From contig JACJZD010000001.1 in NCBI GenBank assembly GCA_020635795.1, forward strand, positions 1,311,001 through 1,375,000: a DNA stretch of 64,000 nucleotides, read 5' to 3'. Position numbers and translations under genes: made by a program. The stretch comes from Flavobacteriales bacterium. GTDB taxonomy: Bacteria > Bacteroidota > Bacteroidia > Flavobacteriales_E > Vicingaceae. Positions 52,229 to 61,520 of the stretch are shown here, one piece after another. The notes under the pieces are model-generated. The model did not search any database. It was not told the origin of the DNA and saw only the letters and a list, made by a program, of their open reading frames with translations. The stretch's first letter is position 1. Each line of letters opens with the position of its first letter.

Positions 52229-53893
52229 ATGTCATCATCGTCTAAATATGTTTTTGTAACAGGAGGAGTAACTTCATCGCTCGGAAAAGGAATTATAGCT
52301 GCTTCTTTAGCTAAACTTTTGCAAGCACGAGGCTATTCTGTTACCATTCAGAAATTAGACCCATACATTAACGTTGACCCTGGCACCTTAAATCCTTATG
52401 AGCATGGTGAATGTTTCGTTACTGAAGATGGTGCTGAAACCGATTTAGATTTAGGTCATTACGAACGTTTTTTAAATGTTCCCACCTCTCAAGCTAATAA
52501 TGTAACAACTGGAAGAATATACCAGTATGTAATAAACAAAGAACGTGAAGGTGCTTATTTAGGAAAAACAGTTCAAGTAATCCCTCATATTACTGATGAA
52601 ATAAAACGAAGAATAAAATTATTAGGCAATACTGGGCAATACGACATAATTATCACCGAAATAGGTGGCACTGTTGGAGATATTGAATCACTACCATATA
52701 TTGAAGCTGTTCGACAATTAAAATGGGAACCAAATTTTGACTGTATTGTACTACATTTAACTTTAGTTCCTTATTTAGCTACCTCTGGTGAGTTAAAAAC
52801 AAAACCAACACAACATTCGGTTAAACAACTATTAGAATCGGGTGTTCAACCAGACATCTTAGCATTAAGAACGGAACATAAACTTACAGAAGGTGTAAAA
52901 GAAAAAGTTGCTTTATTCTGTAATATAGCACCAAAAGCAGTTATTCAAGCTATAGATGCTGAAACCATATATGATGTTCCCCTTTTAATGCAAGAAGAAG
53001 AATTGGATAAAGTGGTATTAGATAAATTAAATCTTGATTACAAAAAAGAGCCGGAACTAGATAAATGGAAAGACTTTTTATTCAAGCTTAAAAATCCAAA
53101 ACAAACTGTTAAAATTGGTTTAATTGGAAAATACATCGAACTTAAAGATTCATACAAATCAATCACCGAAAGTATAATTCATGCTGGAACAGTTAATCAA
53201 ATTCATGTTGAATTGGTTTGGATTCATTCTGAAGATATTGAGAATAAAAATGTGGCTTCTTTCCTATCTGATTTAGATGGAGTTTTGGTTGCACCAGGAT
53301 TTGGAGAACGAGGCATTGAAGGCAAAATTACTGCTGTTAAGTATGCTCGTGAACATAAAATTCCGTTTTTAGGAATTTGTTTGGGTATGCAATGTGCAGT
53401 TATCGAATTTGGAAGAAATGTTCTTGGATATACTGATGCACATTCAACAGAGATGTATCCTGAAACTCCTTATCCAGTAATTTATTTAATGGAAGATCAA
53501 CGAACCATTACTAAAAAAGGTGGAACCATGCGTTTAGGAGCGTACCCATGTAAAATAGCATCCAATTCTAAAGCTTTTGAAGCTTATGGAAACAATAATA
53601 TTTCTGAAAGACACAGACATCGTTACGAGTTTAATAACAAATATTTAAGCGATTACGAAAAAAATGGAATGAAAGCGACAGGAATAAATCCTGACAATAA
53701 TTTGGTAGAAATTGTTGAAGTAGAGAATCACCCGTGGTTTGTAGCTGTTCAGTTTCACCCAGAATACAAAAGCACAGTTACAGAACCACATCCGTTGTTT
53801 ATCAATTTTGTAAAAGCAGCAGCAGATTCGCAATCTTCGATTTATAATTCACCATCAACAAATTTAAAATCTCAAACAACAAATCTCAAATAA
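52229..53893 (+). CDS. pyrG: CTP synthase
   Basis: PyrG aminates UTP to CTP using glutamine and ATP. The 554-aa product has the synthetase domain (KYVFVTGGVTSSLGKGIIAASLAKLLQ, DPYINVDPGTLNPYEHGECFVTEDGAETDLDLGHYERF) and a class I glutaminase domain with the catalytic Cys in FLGICLGMQCAV and the His/Glu pair in VQFHPEYKS. The start at 52229 (MSSSSKYVF) is chosen because an upstream TTG (52196) falls in the -7 box. After the usual C-terminus near FVKAA comes an odd 22-residue tail (SIYNSPSTNLKSQTTNLK) that looks like a captured noncoding repeat. Confidence 0.97.
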   Translation: MSSSSKYVFVTGGVTSSLGKGIIAASLAKLLQARGYSVTIQKLDPYINVDPGTLNPYEHGECFVTEDGAETDLDLGHYERFLNVPTSQANNVTTGRIYQYVINKEREGAYLGKTVQVIPHITDEIKRRIKLLGNTGQYDIIITEIGGTVGDIESLPYIEAVRQLKWEPNFDCIVLHLTLVPYLATSGELKTKPTQHSVKQLLESGVQPDILALRTEHKLTEGVKEKVALFCNIAPKAVIQAIDAETIYDVPLLMQEEELDKVVLDKLNLDYKKEPELDKWKDFLFKLKNPKQTVKIGLIGKYIELKDSYKSITESIIHAGTVNQIHVELVWIHSEDIENKNVASFLSDLDGVLVAPGFGERGIEGKITAVKYAREHKIPFLGICLGMQCAVIEFGRNVLGYTDAHSTEMYPETPYPVIYLMEDQRTITKKGGTMRLGAYPCKIASNSKAFEAYGNNNISERHRHRYEFNNKYLSDYEKNGMKATGINPDNNLVEIVEVENHPWFVAVQFHPEYKSTVTEPHPLFINFVKAAADSQSSIYNSPSTNLKSQTTNLK

Positions 53894-53945
53894 TTATTTT
53901 TCGGTTCCCCCCTTCGGATTTCCGTTAATATTTTAAACACAATAA

Positions 53946-55895
53946 ATGAGCAAACAAGGTTTAGACAAAAATTCAATAATAGGATTAGTACTTATAGGTG
54001 TTATTTTATTAATTTTTAGTTATGTAACACGTCCAACTGATGAAGAAATAGCTGCAGTTGAAAAAGCAAAGCAAGCAAAAGAAAAAGCAAAAATTGAACA
54101 GATTGATACCAATCAAATTGTTGAAGAAAAACCTGAGCTAGTTATTGATACTACAATAACAGACTCTACTTCGGTACTTGTTAACGACTCATTAAAAACA
54201 ATTGAACAATTTGCCACTTTTGGTCCATTTACCAATGCTTCAAATGGCGAACAAAAGCATTTTGTTATCGAAAACGACAAAATGAAGATGACCATTTCTA
54301 ATCAAGGTGGTCGAATTACATCTATTGAATTGAAAGAATTTCAAACCTATCAAAAAACTCCTTTAATTTTATTTAACGAAGATTCATCTCGTTTTAATAT
54401 TGAATTAACCATTCCTGGTATTACAAGCGGAAATTCAATTCGTTCCATCAATACCGAAGACTTATTTTTTGAAACTAACGACAAAGAATTTAATGTTACA
54501 GGAGATCATGCTAAAACATTTACCTTAAAGCTTTATGGTAACTCTAAAAAAGAATATTTAGCCTTTAAATATACCCTACACGGAAGTTCTTATCTAGTAG
54601 ATTTTGATATTGAAACGGTTGGTTTTAACGATATTTTAGCTCCACATTCTAATTTATTTGTAAACTGGAGCATGTTTACCCCTAATCAGGAAAAAACAAT
54701 ACAGAACCAAAAACAAATAAGCACCATTTATTACAAATACAACAACGGCGATGTAGATTACATCAACGAAATGAAGTATGAAAAAGAAAACTTGGTAGCC
54801 TCAGTCGATTGGGTAATGTTTAAACAACAATATTTTAATGCTACCTTAATTTCAAAATCACAACCTTTTGATAAAACTGACGCAACAATTGAAACGATTG
54901 ACATTCCTGAATTCCAAACAACAAACTATGTGCAAGGAATGGCTACCAATCTTACTATTCCAATTACTGATGGTGCTAAACAGAAATATGAGTTACAATA
55001 TTATTTTGGTCCAAATCAATACGAAGGCTTTAAAGAAATTGGGTATGATTTAGACAAAACCATGAATTATGGTTGGGGAATTTTTGGCTGGGTAAATGCC
55101 ATTTTAATTAGACCTGTGTTTAATGTTTTAAACATGACAGGTTTGCAAATTGGTATCATCATTTTACTTTTAACTCTTATCATTAAATTGGTGCTTTTCC
55201 CTATTACTTGGAAAACTTATTTGAGCAGTGCAAAAATGAGGGTTTTAAAACCTCAGATTGATGCTTTAAAAGAAAAGATTGGTAGCGATAAAATGAAATT
55301 GCAACAAGCTACCATGTCGTTGTACCGACAAACTGGAGTTAATCCACTAGCAGGATGTATTCCTATGCTTATTCAAATGCCAATTTTATTCGCCTTATTC
55401 CGCTTTTTCCCTGCAACTTTTGAATTACGTCAAAAAAGTTTCCTTTGGGCAGAAGATTTATCTACTTACGATTCCATTTATCAATTACCATTTAACATTC
55501 CTTTTTATGGCGACCACGTAAGTTTATTCACCTTATTAATGGCTATATCTATGATATTTTATACCAAAGCAAATAGTCAAATGACCGCTGGTGCTGGTAT
55601 GGACGGGATGATGGCATCGCAAATGAAAATAATGACTTACTTGATGCCCGTTATGATGTTATTCTTTTTTAATAGCTACGCTGCAGGTTTAAGTTTTTAT
55701 TATCTAATCGCAAACGTTATTACAATTGCACAACAATGGATTATCCGTAAATGGATTGTTGACGAGAAAAAAATATTATCGAAACTTGAAGCCAATAAAG
55801 CAAAACCAGTAAAAAAATCAGGTTTTGCAGCTAAACTTGAGCAAAAAATGAAAGATGCTCAAGCTTTACAACAAAATAAAAACAAAAGAAAATAA
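53946..55895 (+). CDS. yidC: Membrane protein insertase YidC
   Basis: YidC inserts and folds inner-membrane proteins, alone or with SecYEG. The 649-aa protein is the long Gram-negative form: an N-terminal anchor (residues 7-25), a large periplasmic beta-supersandwich domain (about 75-350; VIENDKMKMTISNQGGRITSIELKEF), then the conserved five-helix core. The core has WGIFGWVNAILIRPVFNVLN, LLTLIIKLVLFPITWKTYLSSAKMR, GVNPLAGCIPMLIQMPILFALFRFFPA and FNSYAAGLSFYYLIANVITI. The C-terminal tail is basic (KQNKNKRK-like), as expected for ribosome contact. The stop overlaps the next start by one base (TAATG). Confidence 0.96.
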   Translation: MSKQGLDKNSIIGLVLIGVILLIFSYVTRPTDEEIAAVEKAKQAKEKAKIEQIDTNQIVEEKPELVIDTTITDSTSVLVNDSLKTIEQFATFGPFTNASNGEQKHFVIENDKMKMTISNQGGRITSIELKEFQTYQKTPLILFNEDSSRFNIELTIPGITSGNSIRSINTEDLFFETNDKEFNVTGDHAKTFTLKLYGNSKKEYLAFKYTLHGSSYLVDFDIETVGFNDILAPHSNLFVNWSMFTPNQEKTIQNQKQISTIYYKYNNGDVDYINEMKYEKENLVASVDWVMFKQQYFNATLISKSQPFDKTDATIETIDIPEFQTTNYVQGMATNLTIPITDGAKQKYELQYYFGPNQYEGFKEIGYDLDKTMNYGWGIFGWVNAILIRPVFNVLNMTGLQIGIIILLLTLIIKLVLFPITWKTYLSSAKMRVLKPQIDALKEKIGSDKMKLQQATMSLYRQTGVNPLAGCIPMLIQMPILFALFRFFPATFELRQKSFLWAEDLSTYDSIYQLPFNIPFYGDHVSLFTLLMAISMIFYTKANSQMTAGAGMDGMMASQMKIMTYLMPVMMLFFFNSYAAGLSFYYLIANVITIAQQWIIRKWIVDEKKILSKLEANKAKPVKKSGFAAKLEQKMKDAQALQQNKNKRK

Positions 55896-56374
55896 TGATG
55901 TTGAAAAACAAAATAACCCTTCTTTTTACACTCTTATTTTTTATCACATTTTTTGCTTGTAAAACACAAGAAAAAAAGACTCCTACTAACACTCCCGTTT
56001 CTTCGTTTATTAAAATGCAGAAAACACCATGTTATGGCCCTTGCCCAAGTTACAACTTAGAGATTTTATCAGATGGAAGTGTTACTTTTATTGGTAAAAG
56101 TTTTGTTGATTATCTTGGTACTTATAGTTCTAAAATATCTGAAGTTGAACTTGAAAATATCAAAACTAAAATTGAAGAAGTTCAATTTTTTGAGCTAGAA
56201 GATAATTATGATAGTCCTGCAACTGACATTCCTTCTTGTATAACTGAAGTGTTTTTAAATTCCAAATCAAAAAAAATAACAAACCGTAGATACGGACCTG
56301 AAGAATTAAAAGATTTGGAAAAATTAATTGAACAGACAGTATTAAAAAGTAATCTTCAAAAAGTTCAGGAATAA
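55895..56374 (+). CDS. DUF6438-type lipoprotein
   Basis: The 159-aa exported lipoprotein has a signal segment with lipobox FFAC (Cys22) and a domain with the family-like motif TPCYGPCPSYNLEILSDGSVTFIGK (about 43-67), which contains a conserved Cys pair, and a later Cys in DIPSCITEVFL. The function of such domains is unknown. Its ATG overlaps the yidC stop (TAATG; a second ATG follows directly), so it is co-translated with yidC, a location that hints at an envelope role. Confidence 0.75.
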   Translation: MMLKNKITLLFTLLFFITFFACKTQEKKTPTNTPVSSFIKMQKTPCYGPCPSYNLEILSDGSVTFIGKSFVDYLGTYSSKISEVELENIKTKIEEVQFFELEDNYDSPATDIPSCITEVFLNSKSKKITNRRYGPEELKDLEKLIEQTVLKSNLQKVQE

Positions 56375-56402
56375 TTTCCATTTGATTTTTAAACATTACA
56401 AA

Positions 56403-57524
56403 ATGGCTATAGAAATAAAAGAAGTAATATCCGACAAAGAACACAAAGATTTTGTGAATGTTCAGTTTAGCATCTACAAAGGCAACAACTTCTGGATACC
56501 ACCTATTATTAAAGATGAAATAAAAGCCTTGAAAGCGGAGTTTAATCCTGCTTTTAGATTTTGTGAGGCAAAATTTTGGAATGCTTATAAAGATGGTAAA
56601 GTTGTTGGCAGAATTGGATCCATCATAAATCACAAATACATTGAGAAGACTGGTGAAAAAACGGGGCGATTTACAAGAGCCGAATTTATTAACGACAATG
56701 GTGTTGTTGATGCATTGTTTTCTGTTGCTGAAAAATGGATGAAAGAAAAAGGTATGACAGAAATTGAAGGTCCTCTAGGTTTTACCAATTTAGACCATCA
56801 AGGCATGTTAGTCGAAGGTTTTGAGCACCTACCCTCTGCTGCATCTGAATACCATTTACCATATTATCAGGAACAATTGGTTAGATTGGGTTACGATAAA
56901 AAAATCGACTGGATTGAATTTCGTTTATTTTTTGATGGGATGCCTGAAAAAGCAAAAAGAGGCGCCGAGATTGTAAAACAACGAAGTAAAGTAACCGTTA
57001 AAAGTTTTACCAAAAGTTCTGAACTAAAAGTTTATGCCGTTCAATTGTTTGAAATTTTAAACGAAGCTTTCAGAGATTTACATAGTGTTGTTGCCCTCGA
57101 TAAGGAAATGATTGATTACTATGTGAAAAGATACTTAATGATGTTAAATCCGAGATTCGTTAAGTTAGTATTTGATGAAGATGAAAACTTAATCGCATTT
57201 ATTATTGGTCTACCTTCACTTTCAGAAGCATTACAAAAGGCAAATGGACGACTATTTCCATTTGGATGGTACCACATTAACAAAGCACTAAAACATCCAA
57301 AAGTTATTGACTTAATGTTAACTGGTATTTTACCACAATATCAAGCCAAAGGAGTAACTGCAGTTTTGTTTTACGAATTACATGCTGTAATGGAAGAATT
57401 TGGAGTAAAAGAAATGGAAACTACTGGAATTTTTGAAACCAATCAAAAAGTGATTCAAAACTGGAAAAACTACGACAATATCCAACACAAAAGAAAAAGA
57501 TGTTGGAAAAAAACGATACAATAA
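56403..57524 (+). CDS. GNAT-fold-like protein, unknown function
   Basis: The 373-aa soluble protein reads as one or two N-acetyltransferase-like folds: VKDGKVVGRIGSIINHKYIEKTG (beta4-like GRIGS), AEKWMKEKGMTEIEGPLGFTNLDHQGMLVEGF, and later LTGILPQYQAKGVTAVLFYELHAVMEEFGVKEMETTGIFETNQ, where the Q-x-K-G-V turn resembles the acetyl-CoA loop. Proteins like this are usually annotated only as GNAT-like in Bacteroidota. The start is ATG at 56403 (MAIEIKEV); an in-frame TTG at 56382 would add seven residues and sits just after the DUF6438 gene. It probably belongs to the same transcript as yidC. Confidence 0.72.
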   Translation: MAIEIKEVISDKEHKDFVNVQFSIYKGNNFWIPPIIKDEIKALKAEFNPAFRFCEAKFWNAYKDGKVVGRIGSIINHKYIEKTGEKTGRFTRAEFINDNGVVDALFSVAEKWMKEKGMTEIEGPLGFTNLDHQGMLVEGFEHLPSAASEYHLPYYQEQLVRLGYDKKIDWIEFRLFFDGMPEKAKRGAEIVKQRSKVTVKSFTKSSELKVYAVQLFEILNEAFRDLHSVVALDKEMIDYYVKRYLMMLNPRFVKLVFDEDENLIAFIIGLPSLSEALQKANGRLFPFGWYHINKALKHPKVIDLMLTGILPQYQAKGVTAVLFYELHAVMEEFGVKEMETTGIFETNQKVIQNWKNYDNIQHKRKRCWKKTIQ

Positions 57525-57572
57525 CCAGTATTAAAAATGTTATTCTTTAAATTTGAAATACAAAATTAAAAC

Positions 57573-58778
57573 ATGATGATAAAAAACATAATAATTACTA
57601 CCCTATCAATTTCAATACTTTCGTTAACTTCTTTAGCTCAAACCGATACCTTAAAAAACAAAAAAGACGGACATTACTTTTTCTCTTTGGTAAAGGACAT
57701 CGAAGCTTTAGATGTGCAAAGTCAGGGACGGACAGGTACTTGTTGGTCGTTTTCTTCTCTTTCATTTTTAGAATCTGAAATTATTAGAAAAGGTAAAAAA
57801 CCTGTCTCTTTATCAGAAATGTTTATTGTAAGAAACGCATACTTAGATAAAGCTATAAATTATGTTAGAATGCACGGTACCATTAATTTTGCAGCTGGTG
57901 GAGCTTTTCACGATATACCTCATACCATAAAAAAATACGGTATTGTACCAGAAGAAATTTACAAAGGTTTAAACTACGGCGAAGAAAAACATAACCATGC
58001 TGAATTGGACGCTATTTTAAAAGCAACAGTTGAACAAATTGTTAAAAATCCACAACGTAAGCTTACTCCATCATGGCAAAATGCTATCAATGGAATTTTA
58101 GACGCTTACTTTGGTAAAGTACCAACCGAATTTGAATATCAAGGTAAAAAATATACACCAAAAACTTATGCAGCTAGCTTAGGCTTAAACATGGACGATT
58201 ATGTCGTTATTGGTTCATACACTCATCACCCATTTTACGAAACTTTTGCTATTGAGGTGCCAGATAACTGGAATTTTGGTACTATTTATAATGTTCCGTT
58301 AAATGAAATGGAACAAATTATGAATGATGCTGTAATGAAAGGTTACTCAATCGCATGGGGTAGCGATGTTTCTGAAAAAGGTTTTTCGTTCAGTAATGGC
58401 TTAGCTATAGTTCCTGAGGATGAAGCAACTATTTCGGTATCAGGTAGAGATAACAAACACTTTAGTGATGCTGGCGCAGAAAAAGTAAGCAATGCCTTTG
58501 ATGAGCCCGTAAAGGAATTAGAAATTACTCAAGAAATGCGTCAAGTAGCTTTTGATAATTACGAAACACAAGACGACCACGGTATGCACATTACTGGAAT
58601 TGTAAAAGACCAAAAAGGAACGAAATATTACATCGTAAAAAACTCTTGGGGTAAAGAGAATTATACGAGTGGTTACTTTTACGCGTCAGAAGCTTATGTA
58701 AAATATAAAACCATTGATTTTATGGTTCATAAAGATGCTTTATCACCAGAAATGAAGAAAAAATTAAACATTAAATAA
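57573..58778 (+). CDS. Secreted C1-family cysteine peptidase (bleomycin-hydrolase/PepC-like)
   Basis: The 401-aa exported papain-like peptidase has a signal peptide (residues 1-23, ending SLAQ). The active site is complete: oxyanion Gln51 and nucleophile Cys57 in QGRTGTCWSF, catalytic His336 in DDHGMH, and Asn357 in VKNSWGKEN. The C1B-type architecture (long insert, C-terminal KNSWG) fits aminopeptidase C/bleomycin hydrolase relatives. However, it is exported here rather than cytoplasmic. It lacks a T9SS domain, so it is expected in the periplasm. It lies alone with about 45 bases to each neighbour. Confidence 0.88.
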   Translation: MMIKNIIITTLSISILSLTSLAQTDTLKNKKDGHYFFSLVKDIEALDVQSQGRTGTCWSFSSLSFLESEIIRKGKKPVSLSEMFIVRNAYLDKAINYVRMHGTINFAAGGAFHDIPHTIKKYGIVPEEIYKGLNYGEEKHNHAELDAILKATVEQIVKNPQRKLTPSWQNAINGILDAYFGKVPTEFEYQGKKYTPKTYAASLGLNMDDYVVIGSYTHHPFYETFAIEVPDNWNFGTIYNVPLNEMEQIMNDAVMKGYSIAWGSDVSEKGFSFSNGLAIVPEDEATISVSGRDNKHFSDAGAEKVSNAFDEPVKELEITQEMRQVAFDNYETQDDHGMHITGIVKDQKGTKYYIVKNSWGKENYTSGYFYASEAYVKYKTIDFMVHKDALSPEMKKKLNIK

Positions 58779-58801
58779 AATCTATTATTCTTAAAATTAA
58801 A

Positions 58802-59266
58802 ATGGAAAACTCACAAGAAATTAAAATCGGAAGAGGTTTAAACAATATTTTGTTTGGTATTTCAAGAGGCACATTTAAAAAACAATTGGGCGAACCTACC
58901 GAAATTGACAACTACAATGCTGGAGATGATGATGAATATCTAACTGAAGCTTGGCATTATGATAATTTTGAAATCTCTGCATCTTTTGATGAAGAAGATG
59001 ACTGGAAACTTACAACATTATCAACTAGTTCGCCAATTGCCACTTTAGAAGGTAAAAAAGTAATTGGAATGACAGTTGCTCAAGTGGAAGAACTTATTGC
59101 ACCATTACAATTGGGTGATGTTGAAATGGAAGAAATGGAAGACGACCAAGTATTAATGAGCATTGTTGCTTCGAGTATTAATTTTTGGTTTGAACATGGT
59201 AAACTTTCTGAAGTTCAATGGGGCGTTTTATGGAAAGATGAAGATACTCCAAAATGGCCTTTATAA
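58802..59266 (+). CDS. Small acidic cytoplasmic protein, unknown function
   Basis: The 154-aa protein is very acidic (DDDEYLTEAWHYDNFEISASFDEEDDW; MEEMEDDQ) with no signal peptide. It shows a repeated pattern of a Gly-rich turn and beta strands: KIGRGLNNILFGISRGTFKKQLGEPTEI, then a second similar half KKVIGMTVAQVEELIAPLQLGDVEMEE. The F-G-x-S-R-x-x-x-K-x-x-L-G-x-P phrase resembles stand-alone proteins of the SmpA/BamE-like fold, but this is a weak guess. It follows the peptidase gene by 24 bases and ends at a bidirectional terminator. Confidence 0.7.
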   Translation: MENSQEIKIGRGLNNILFGISRGTFKKQLGEPTEIDNYNAGDDDEYLTEAWHYDNFEISASFDEEDDWKLTTLSTSSPIATLEGKKVIGMTVAQVEELIAPLQLGDVEMEEMEDDQVLMSIVASSINFWFEHGKLSEVQWGVLWKDEDTPKWPL

Positions 59267-59284
59267 AAAATTAATAGTATAAAT

Positions 59285-59316
59285 AAAAAAGCGGGAAGAT
59301 ATCTTCCCGCTTTTTT
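59285..59316. terminator. Bidirectional terminator, perfect palindrome
   Basis: A perfect palindrome centred between 59300 and 59301 (GCGGGAAGAT/ATCTTCCCGC) is flanked by an A-run and a T-run. It serves both the plus-strand acidic protein gene and the minus-strand synthase gene. Confidence 0.92.
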
Positions 59317-59333
59317 ATTTATACTTGATTCTA

Positions 59334-60584
59334 TTACTTAGAAACTGCAGCAATATGTTCAGAACGATATTCGCCTTTTTCTAATTTTTCTTTAACTGTT
59401 TTAAAAGTATCAATCGTATATTTTACATCTTCCATAGAATGGACAGCTGTTGGTATAATTCTCAACATAATAACACCTTTAGGAACAACAGGGTAAACTA
59501 CAATAGAACAGAATAAGTTATAGTTTTCTCTTAAATCCAAAATTAAGTTGGTTGCCTCTGGAATATCTCCATTTAAAATTACCGGAGTTACTTGAGTATT
59601 GGTTGTTCCAATATTAAAACCATTATCTTTAAATCCTTTCTGAACAGCATTAGCTACTGTCCAAAGTTTTTCTCTTAACTCAGGCATGGTTCTTAACATT
59701 TCCAACCTTTTCAAATTACCAACCACTAAAGGCATAGGCATTGATTTAGCGTAAATTTGTGAACGCATGTTGTAACGCATAAACTCAATAACTTGTTCAT
59801 CGGCAGCTATAAAACCACCAATACTAGCCATCGCTTTAGCAAATGTTCCAAAATATACATCAATTCCAGCTTGGCAATCTTGAGCCTCACCTGTACCCAT
59901 TCCTGTTTTACCCATAGTACCAAAACCATGAGCATCATCAACAAACAATCTAAAATTGTATTTCGATTTTAAAGCAACGATGTCTTTTAAATTACCTTGA
60001 TTACCCGACATTCCAAACACACCTTCAGTAATAACCAAAATACCACCATTTGTTTTTTCAACTATACGAGTAGCTTTATCAAGCATACTAGCTAGGCTTT
60101 CCATGTTGTTGTGTTGGTAAACAAACCGCTTACCTTGATGTAAACGAACACCATCTAATATACAAGCATGTGATTCAGCATCGTAAACAATCACATCGTT
60201 TCTATCTACTAAACAATCGATTGCCGATACCATACCTTGATAACCAAAGTTTAATAAAATTGCATCTTGTTTTTGTTCAAATGCAGCCAATTCAGCTTCT
60301 AATTGTTCGTGTAAGTTTGAGTTACCCGACATCATTCTAGCTCCCATTGGGTAAGCTAACCCCCATTGTGCAGAAGCTTCTGCATCCGTTTTTCTAATTT
60401 CAGGGTGATTTCCTAAACCTAAATAATTATTTAAACTCCATTGTAAAACTTGTTTTCCTCTAAATGTCATTCTACTGTTTAACTCACCTTCTAACTTTGG
60501 AAAAGCAAAGTAACCATGTGCTTCTTTTGAGTATTTACCTAATGGGCCTCTATTGTTTTTGATTTTTTCAAAAATATCTATCAT
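59334..60584 (-). CDS. Alpha-oxoamine synthase, serine palmitoyltransferase-like
   Basis: The 416-aa PLP enzyme belongs to the alpha-oxoamine synthases, which condense an amino acid with an acyl-CoA (serine palmitoyltransferase, KBL, BioF). Motifs: WSLNNYLGLGNHPE, GARMMSGNSNLHEQLEAELA, DAESHACILDGVRLHQGK, LFVDDAHGFGTMGKTG (PLP Asp/His) and the PLP lysine in FGTFAKAMASIGGF. In Bacteroidota the likeliest role is sphingolipid synthesis from serine, but 2-amino-3-ketobutyrate ligase-like activity cannot be excluded. The start is ATG at 60584 (MIDIFEKI): the longer frame to 60629 begins upstream of an exact -7 box (60616-60609). Confidence 0.82.
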   Translation of the reverse strand: MIDIFEKIKNNRGPLGKYSKEAHGYFAFPKLEGELNSRMTFRGKQVLQWSLNNYLGLGNHPEIRKTDAEASAQWGLAYPMGARMMSGNSNLHEQLEAELAAFEQKQDAILLNFGYQGMVSAIDCLVDRNDVIVYDAESHACILDGVRLHQGKRFVYQHNNMESLASMLDKATRIVEKTNGGILVITEGVFGMSGNQGNLKDIVALKSKYNFRLFVDDAHGFGTMGKTGMGTGEAQDCQAGIDVYFGTFAKAMASIGGFIAADEQVIEFMRYNMRSQIYAKSMPMPLVVGNLKRLEMLRTMPELREKLWTVANAVQKGFKDNGFNIGTTNTQVTPVILNGDIPEATNLILDLRENYNLFCSIVVYPVVPKGVIMLRIIPTAVHSMEDVKYTIDTFKTVKEKLEKGEYRSEHIAAVSK

Positions 60585-60608
60585 AATTTGTGTTTTTAAA
60601 ACAAGGCA

Positions 60609-60616
60609 CAAATGTA
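60609..60616 (-). promoter_or_regulatory. -7 element of the alpha-oxoamine synthase gene
   Basis: TACATTTG on the minus strand, an exact TAnnTTTG box, predicts a leader of about 20 nt before the ATG at 60584 and excludes the upstream in-frame starts. Confidence 0.6.
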
Positions 60617-60723
60617 ACGATAATATCATATTTTTTTATTGATAGAGTATTTACTTTTCAATAAATATTAACTTTATTTGTTGCTTCATTCTTTAGAATT
60701 AACACAATACTTTTAACATTACT

Positions 60724-61488
60724 TTGATTTTTCAAGACCTTATTGTTGTGCTTTTACTGGCTTTTGTAGCAGGGTTTACCGATGCAGTTGTAGGTGGAGG
60801 TGGATTAATACAATTACCTGCTTTAATTTTATTTATGCCTCAGTATGCCATTCCAAGTTTAATGGGTACCAACAAGTTTTCTGGTTTTAGCGGAACTGTC
60901 GTCGCCACTTTTAAATACATGAAACTTGTAAAAATTAATTACCAACTTTTATTACCGGGCATTATTACCGCTGTTTTATCATCAATGCTTGGTGCTTGGC
61001 TCATTACATTTTTAAGTAACGACTTGATAAAACCAATTATTTTCGGGTTATTGGTAATGGTGTTTATTTATACCTTGGTTAAAAAAGAACTAGGGCAATA
61101 CGAAACAAAAAAAGTATTAAATACCAACAGCTATTTTTATTCGGCATTAGTGGGCTTATTTCTAGGTTTTTATGATGGCTTTTTTGGACCTGGAACAGGT
61201 AGTTTTCTAATTTTAATTTTTATTACTTTGTTTGGAATGGAATTTTTAATGGCTTCTGCTCATGCAAAAATGATAAATATAGCTACCAACATTTCTGCCT
61301 TAATCTATTTTGTTATTTCTGGCAACATTGTTTATAAAATAGCCATACCATTAGCTATGAGCAATATGTTAGGCTCTTATTTAGGGGCTAAAATGGCATT
61401 TAAAAAGGGTAACAAATTTATTAGACGATTTTATTTACTGATTGTTTTTTTACTCATCTTAAAATTTGTTTACGACTGGGCAAAGTAA
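60724..61488 (+). CDS. TauE/SafE-type anion permease
   Basis: The 254-aa inner-membrane protein has seven to eight helices and the two TauE/SafE signatures: FVAGFTDAVVGGGGLIQLPALILF with TNKFSGFSGTVVA in the first half, and GLFLGFYDGFFGPGTGSFLILIF with ASAHAKMINIATN in the second. Members move sulfite, sulfoacetate or related anions; the substrate here is unknown. The start is uncertain: TTG at 60724 is used, but TTACTTTG (60719-60726, one mismatch to the -7 box) overlaps it, so a GTG at 60748 is possible. No ATG exists before the first helix. Confidence 0.82.
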   Translation: MIFQDLIVVLLLAFVAGFTDAVVGGGGLIQLPALILFMPQYAIPSLMGTNKFSGFSGTVVATFKYMKLVKINYQLLLPGIITAVLSSMLGAWLITFLSNDLIKPIIFGLLVMVFIYTLVKKELGQYETKKVLNTNSYFYSALVGLFLGFYDGFFGPGTGSFLILIFITLFGMEFLMASAHAKMINIATNISALIYFVISGNIVYKIAIPLAMSNMLGSYLGAKMAFKKGNKFIRRFYLLIVFLLILKFVYDWAK

Positions 61489-61493
61489 TTGAC

Positions 61494-61501
61494 TAACTTT
61501 G
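61494..61501 (+). promoter_or_regulatory. -7 element of the ywbE operon
   Basis: TAACTTTG, an exact TAnnTTTG box 20 bases before the ywbE ATG. It lets the three-gene unit be transcribed apart from the permease gene, which ends 6 bases upstream. Confidence 0.55.
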
Positions 61502-61520
61502 TTAAACTAGATTATCATTT

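Noticed and set aside
53894..53945. GC-richer patch between pyrG and yidC (CGGTTCCCCCCTTCGG) as terminator or regulatory RNA
   Set aside because: The pairing is poor and no T-run follows; it remains unexplained but too short to support a call.
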